Positions 5,368 to 6,974 of a stretch of DNA of 6,974 nucleotides are shown here, piece by piece; position 1 is the stretch's first letter; each line of letters opens with the position of its first letter. The stretch comes from an uncultured Oscillospiraceae bacterium. GTDB lineage: Bacteria > Bacillota > Clostridia > Oscillospirales > Oscillospiraceae. The position numbers were made by a program, and so were the translations under genes. The stretch lies in contig CAKTXB010000105.1 in the NCBI GenBank assembly GCA_934630555.1, positions 1 to 6,974 of the forward strand, read 5' to 3'. The notes beneath the pieces are model-generated. The model was given only the letters and a program-made list of their open reading frames with translations. It did no database searches and had not been told where the DNA came from.

Positions 5368-6741
5368 ATGGATACATTTGATGTTGTCGTCCTGGGCGGA
5401 GGCCCGGGCGGGTATCTGTGCGCCGAGCGCGCAGCACAGGCCGGCATGACCGCCGCCGTTGTGGAGCAGCGTGCCTTGGGCGGCACGTGCCTGAATGAGG
5501 GCTGCGTGCCCACCAAGAGCCTTTTGTACTGTGCCAAGCAGTACGCCGCCGCGCAGCACGGCGCGGACTACGGCGTGCACGCCGAGAACGTTTCCTTTGA
5601 CCACGCCGCCGTGATCGACCGCAAGAACAAGGTCGTCAAAACGCTCGTCTCCGGTGTGGGCTACACCATGAAGAGCCATAAAGTCCAGGTCTATACCGCT
5701 TCCGCCAAAGTTCTTGGCAAAAACGCCGCGGGCCTGTTTGAGGTCGACGCCGGCGGTACGACGATCGCCGGCAAGCGCCTTGTCGTGGCCACGGGTTCGG
5801 TCGCGTCCGTGCCGCCCATTCCGGGCGTAAAGGAGGGCCTTGCCTCCGGCTTTGTCATGACGAACCGGGAGATCCTCGACCTGCGCGAGGTGCCCAGGAC
5901 GCTCGTGTGCATCGGCGGCGGCGTCATCGGTCTGGAAATGGCGTGCTACTTTGCCACCATCGGCGTCAAGGTCATCGTCATCGAAATGATGTCCAAGATC
6001 GCCGGCCCGACAGATCAGGAAATTTGCGACATTCTCATGCGCACCTATAAAAAGCTCGGCATGGAGTTCTATCTGAACGCCGGCGTCAAGAAGGTGGAAG
6101 CGGACGGCGTCACCTATGAAGATGCCTCCGGCCTGCACACCGTGGCCTGTGACCGCGTGCTGCTGTCCGCCGGCCGCCGCGCCAACATCGAGGGGCTGGA
6201 TCTGGAAGAAAAGCTGGGCGTTGCCACCGAGCGCGGCAAGGTGCTCACCGATGAGCACCTGTGCACGAACGTCGAGGGCGTGTACGCCGTGGGCGACTGC
6301 AATGGCAAGCTCATGCTCGCCCACACGGCCTACCGGGAAGCGGAGGTCGCCGTGAACCATATGTGCGGCATCAAGGACCACATTGACTACAGCATCATCC
6401 CCTCCGTCATCTACACCACGCCGGAGGTCGCCTGCGTCGGTGAAACGGAACAGAGCGCCAGGGAAAAGGGTCTGGACGTGAAGGTCGTCAAGGCGCCCAT
6501 GATGGCCTCGGGCCGCTATGTTGCTGAGAACCTGAAGGGCGACGGCTTCTGCAAGCTGGTCTATGACCAGAAGAAGCGTGAGCTTGTCGGCGTGCACATC
6601 GTGGGCAGCTATGCCTCCGAGATGATCTACGGCGCTGCCGCCATGGTCTACTCCAAGCTCCCCGTGCAGCACCTCAATAAGATCGTATTCCCCCACCCCA
6701 CCGTCAGCGAAGTCATCCGCGAAGCGCTGTTTATGCTTTAA
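5368..6741 (+). CDS. lpdA: Dihydrolipoyl dehydrogenase-type NAD-dependent flavoprotein
   Basis: This is a class I pyridine-nucleotide disulfide oxidoreductase that reoxidises dihydrolipoyl groups with NAD+ in 2-oxoacid dehydrogenase or glycine cleavage complexes. Its 457-residue length is normal for a form without an N-terminal lipoyl domain. Visible parts in order are the FAD motif VVLGGGPGGY (7-16), the redox disulfide GGTCLNEGC (Cys41/Cys46), the NAD motif IGGGVIGLE (from 182) with a Glu at the end of the following strand (VIVIE) as expected for NAD rather than NADP, the second FAD motif YAVGD (306-310), an IPSVIYTTPEVACVG interface segment, and the catalytic pair His443/Glu448 in HPTVSE. 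All active-site residues are present. A TGGAGG site 6 bases upstream sets the start. It has its own promoter and no complex subunits beside it in the window, so its partner complex is unknown. A corrinoid-related reductase role cannot be excluded but is not indicated. Confidence 0.93.
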   Translation: MDTFDVVVLGGGPGGYLCAERAAQAGMTAAVVEQRALGGTCLNEGCVPTKSLLYCAKQYAAAQHGADYGVHAENVSFDHAAVIDRKNKVVKTLVSGVGYTMKSHKVQVYTASAKVLGKNAAGLFEVDAGGTTIAGKRLVVATGSVASVPPIPGVKEGLASGFVMTNREILDLREVPRTLVCIGGGVIGLEMACYFATIGVKVIVIEMMSKIAGPTDQEICDILMRTYKKLGMEFYLNAGVKKVEADGVTYEDASGLHTVACDRVLLSAGRRANIEGLDLEEKLGVATERGKVLTDEHLCTNVEGVYAVGDCNGKLMLAHTAYREAEVAVNHMCGIKDHIDYSIIPSVIYTTPEVACVGETEQSAREKGLDVKVVKAPMMASGRYVAENLKGDGFCKLVYDQKKRELVGVHIVGSYASEMIYGAAAMVYSKLPVQHLNKIVFPHPTVSEVIREALFML

Positions 6742-6749
6742 AAAACCAA

Positions 6750-6785
6750 AAGCTCCCTGCGCGGCCACAGCCGCGCAGGGAGCTT
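6750..6785. terminator. Perfect 15-bp hairpin after lpdA, best formed as a terminator for the minus strand
   Basis: AAGCTCCCTGCGCGG (6750-6764) pairs perfectly with CCGCGCAGGGAGCTT (6771-6785) around a 6-base loop, 8 bases after the lpdA stop. On the + strand no T-run follows directly (CAGCGTGTC comes next), while on the - strand the stem is followed by TTGGTTTTTT. It could end lpdA transcripts together with the T7 run at 6802-6808, and it could also end a convergent gene lying to the right of the window. Confidence 0.7.
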
Positions 6786-6786
6786 C

Positions 6787-6974
6787 AGCGTGTCAAAAAA
6801 ATTTTTTTGGCACGCTTTCAAACGTGAACCGCTTCGCTGGGTTCCCGTTTGAATGGGCTTGCACCCCGCTGCGCGCAGAATTTTTACGCTTTCAGCGCAA
6901 AAATTCCACTACAGAACTTTGTTCTGCATGGGTTCGCCTTGGCCAATCGCACTGCGCATAGCTTGTGCTCTTGG
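6787..6974. repeat. Non-coding stretch of close-packed inverted repeats (structured intergenic element)
   Basis: This stretch has no plausible gene. It consists almost entirely of successive hairpins: (a) 6787-6816, two 15-base arms with A7/T7 at the centre and one G-T pair; (b) 6817-6853, a 14-base arm pair with one mismatch around a 9-base loop; (c) the palindrome CTGCGCGCAG at 6869-6878; (d) 6878-6906, 13-base arms with one mismatch around TTC; (e) 6912-6926, CAGAAC and GTTCTG around TTT; (f) 6943-6974, CCAA..GCAC pairing with GTGC..TTGG, cut by the window edge. The density suggests an interspersed structured repeat or a folded RNA; I recognise no named family. Confidence 0.6.

Noticed and set aside
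5332..6768. Long open frame on the minus strand opposite lpdA (478 codons)
   Set aside because: It is the antisense shadow of a complete, motif-rich flavoprotein gene. Its His/Asp/Gly-rich translation is typical of mirrored GC-rich coding sequence, and no ribosome binding site supports it.

Overview
The window is GC-rich, with G or C at most third codon positions. It carries strong Gram-positive Shine-Dalgarno sites, an S-layer-homology (SLH) surface protein and a lipoprotein. This points to a high-GC anaerobic Firmicute, most likely a gut Clostridia/Oscillospiraceae-type organism. That placement is inferred from gene content and style, not from a marker gene. All genes recognised lie on the + strand.

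Region 1 (2-3084) is a tightly packed corrinoid salvage and nucleotide-loop assembly operon. It begins with the C-terminal part of a TIM-barrel protein of the AP-endonuclease-2/xylose-isomerase-like superfamily. From its position this is a candidate cobamide-remodelling hydrolase (CbiR-like). cobT, cobU and cobS follow, joined by 8-, 4- and 4-base overlaps. The last gene is a short second CobU-family protein that has lost the P-loop but keeps the conserved CobU C-terminal half. Together these would strip the lower ligand from scavenged cobamides, re-activate cobinamide and attach a preferred base. No cobC-type phosphatase and no corrinoid adenosyltransferase is in the window.

Region 2 (3085-5245) has its own promoter and encodes two exported proteins. 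The first is an alpha/alpha-toroid (prenyltransferase/squalene-cyclase-like) protein with C-terminal SLH repeats. The second is a small lipoprotein carrying a DUF4430 (transcobalamin-like C-terminal) domain. An alpha-barrel plus a DUF4430 beta domain is the architecture of animal intrinsic factor and transcobalamin. Here it is split over two genes beside a cobamide salvage operon, which suggests a surface corrinoid-capture system. This is the most interesting part of the window.

Region 3 (5246-6741) has an intrinsic terminator whose 3' arm overlaps a good promoter, followed by a single-gene unit for a dihydrolipoyl-dehydrogenase-type flavoprotein.

Region 4 (6742-6974) is non-coding. It holds a perfect 15-bp hairpin followed by a close-packed series of at least five more inverted repeats running to the window edge. 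It looks like a structured intergenic element.
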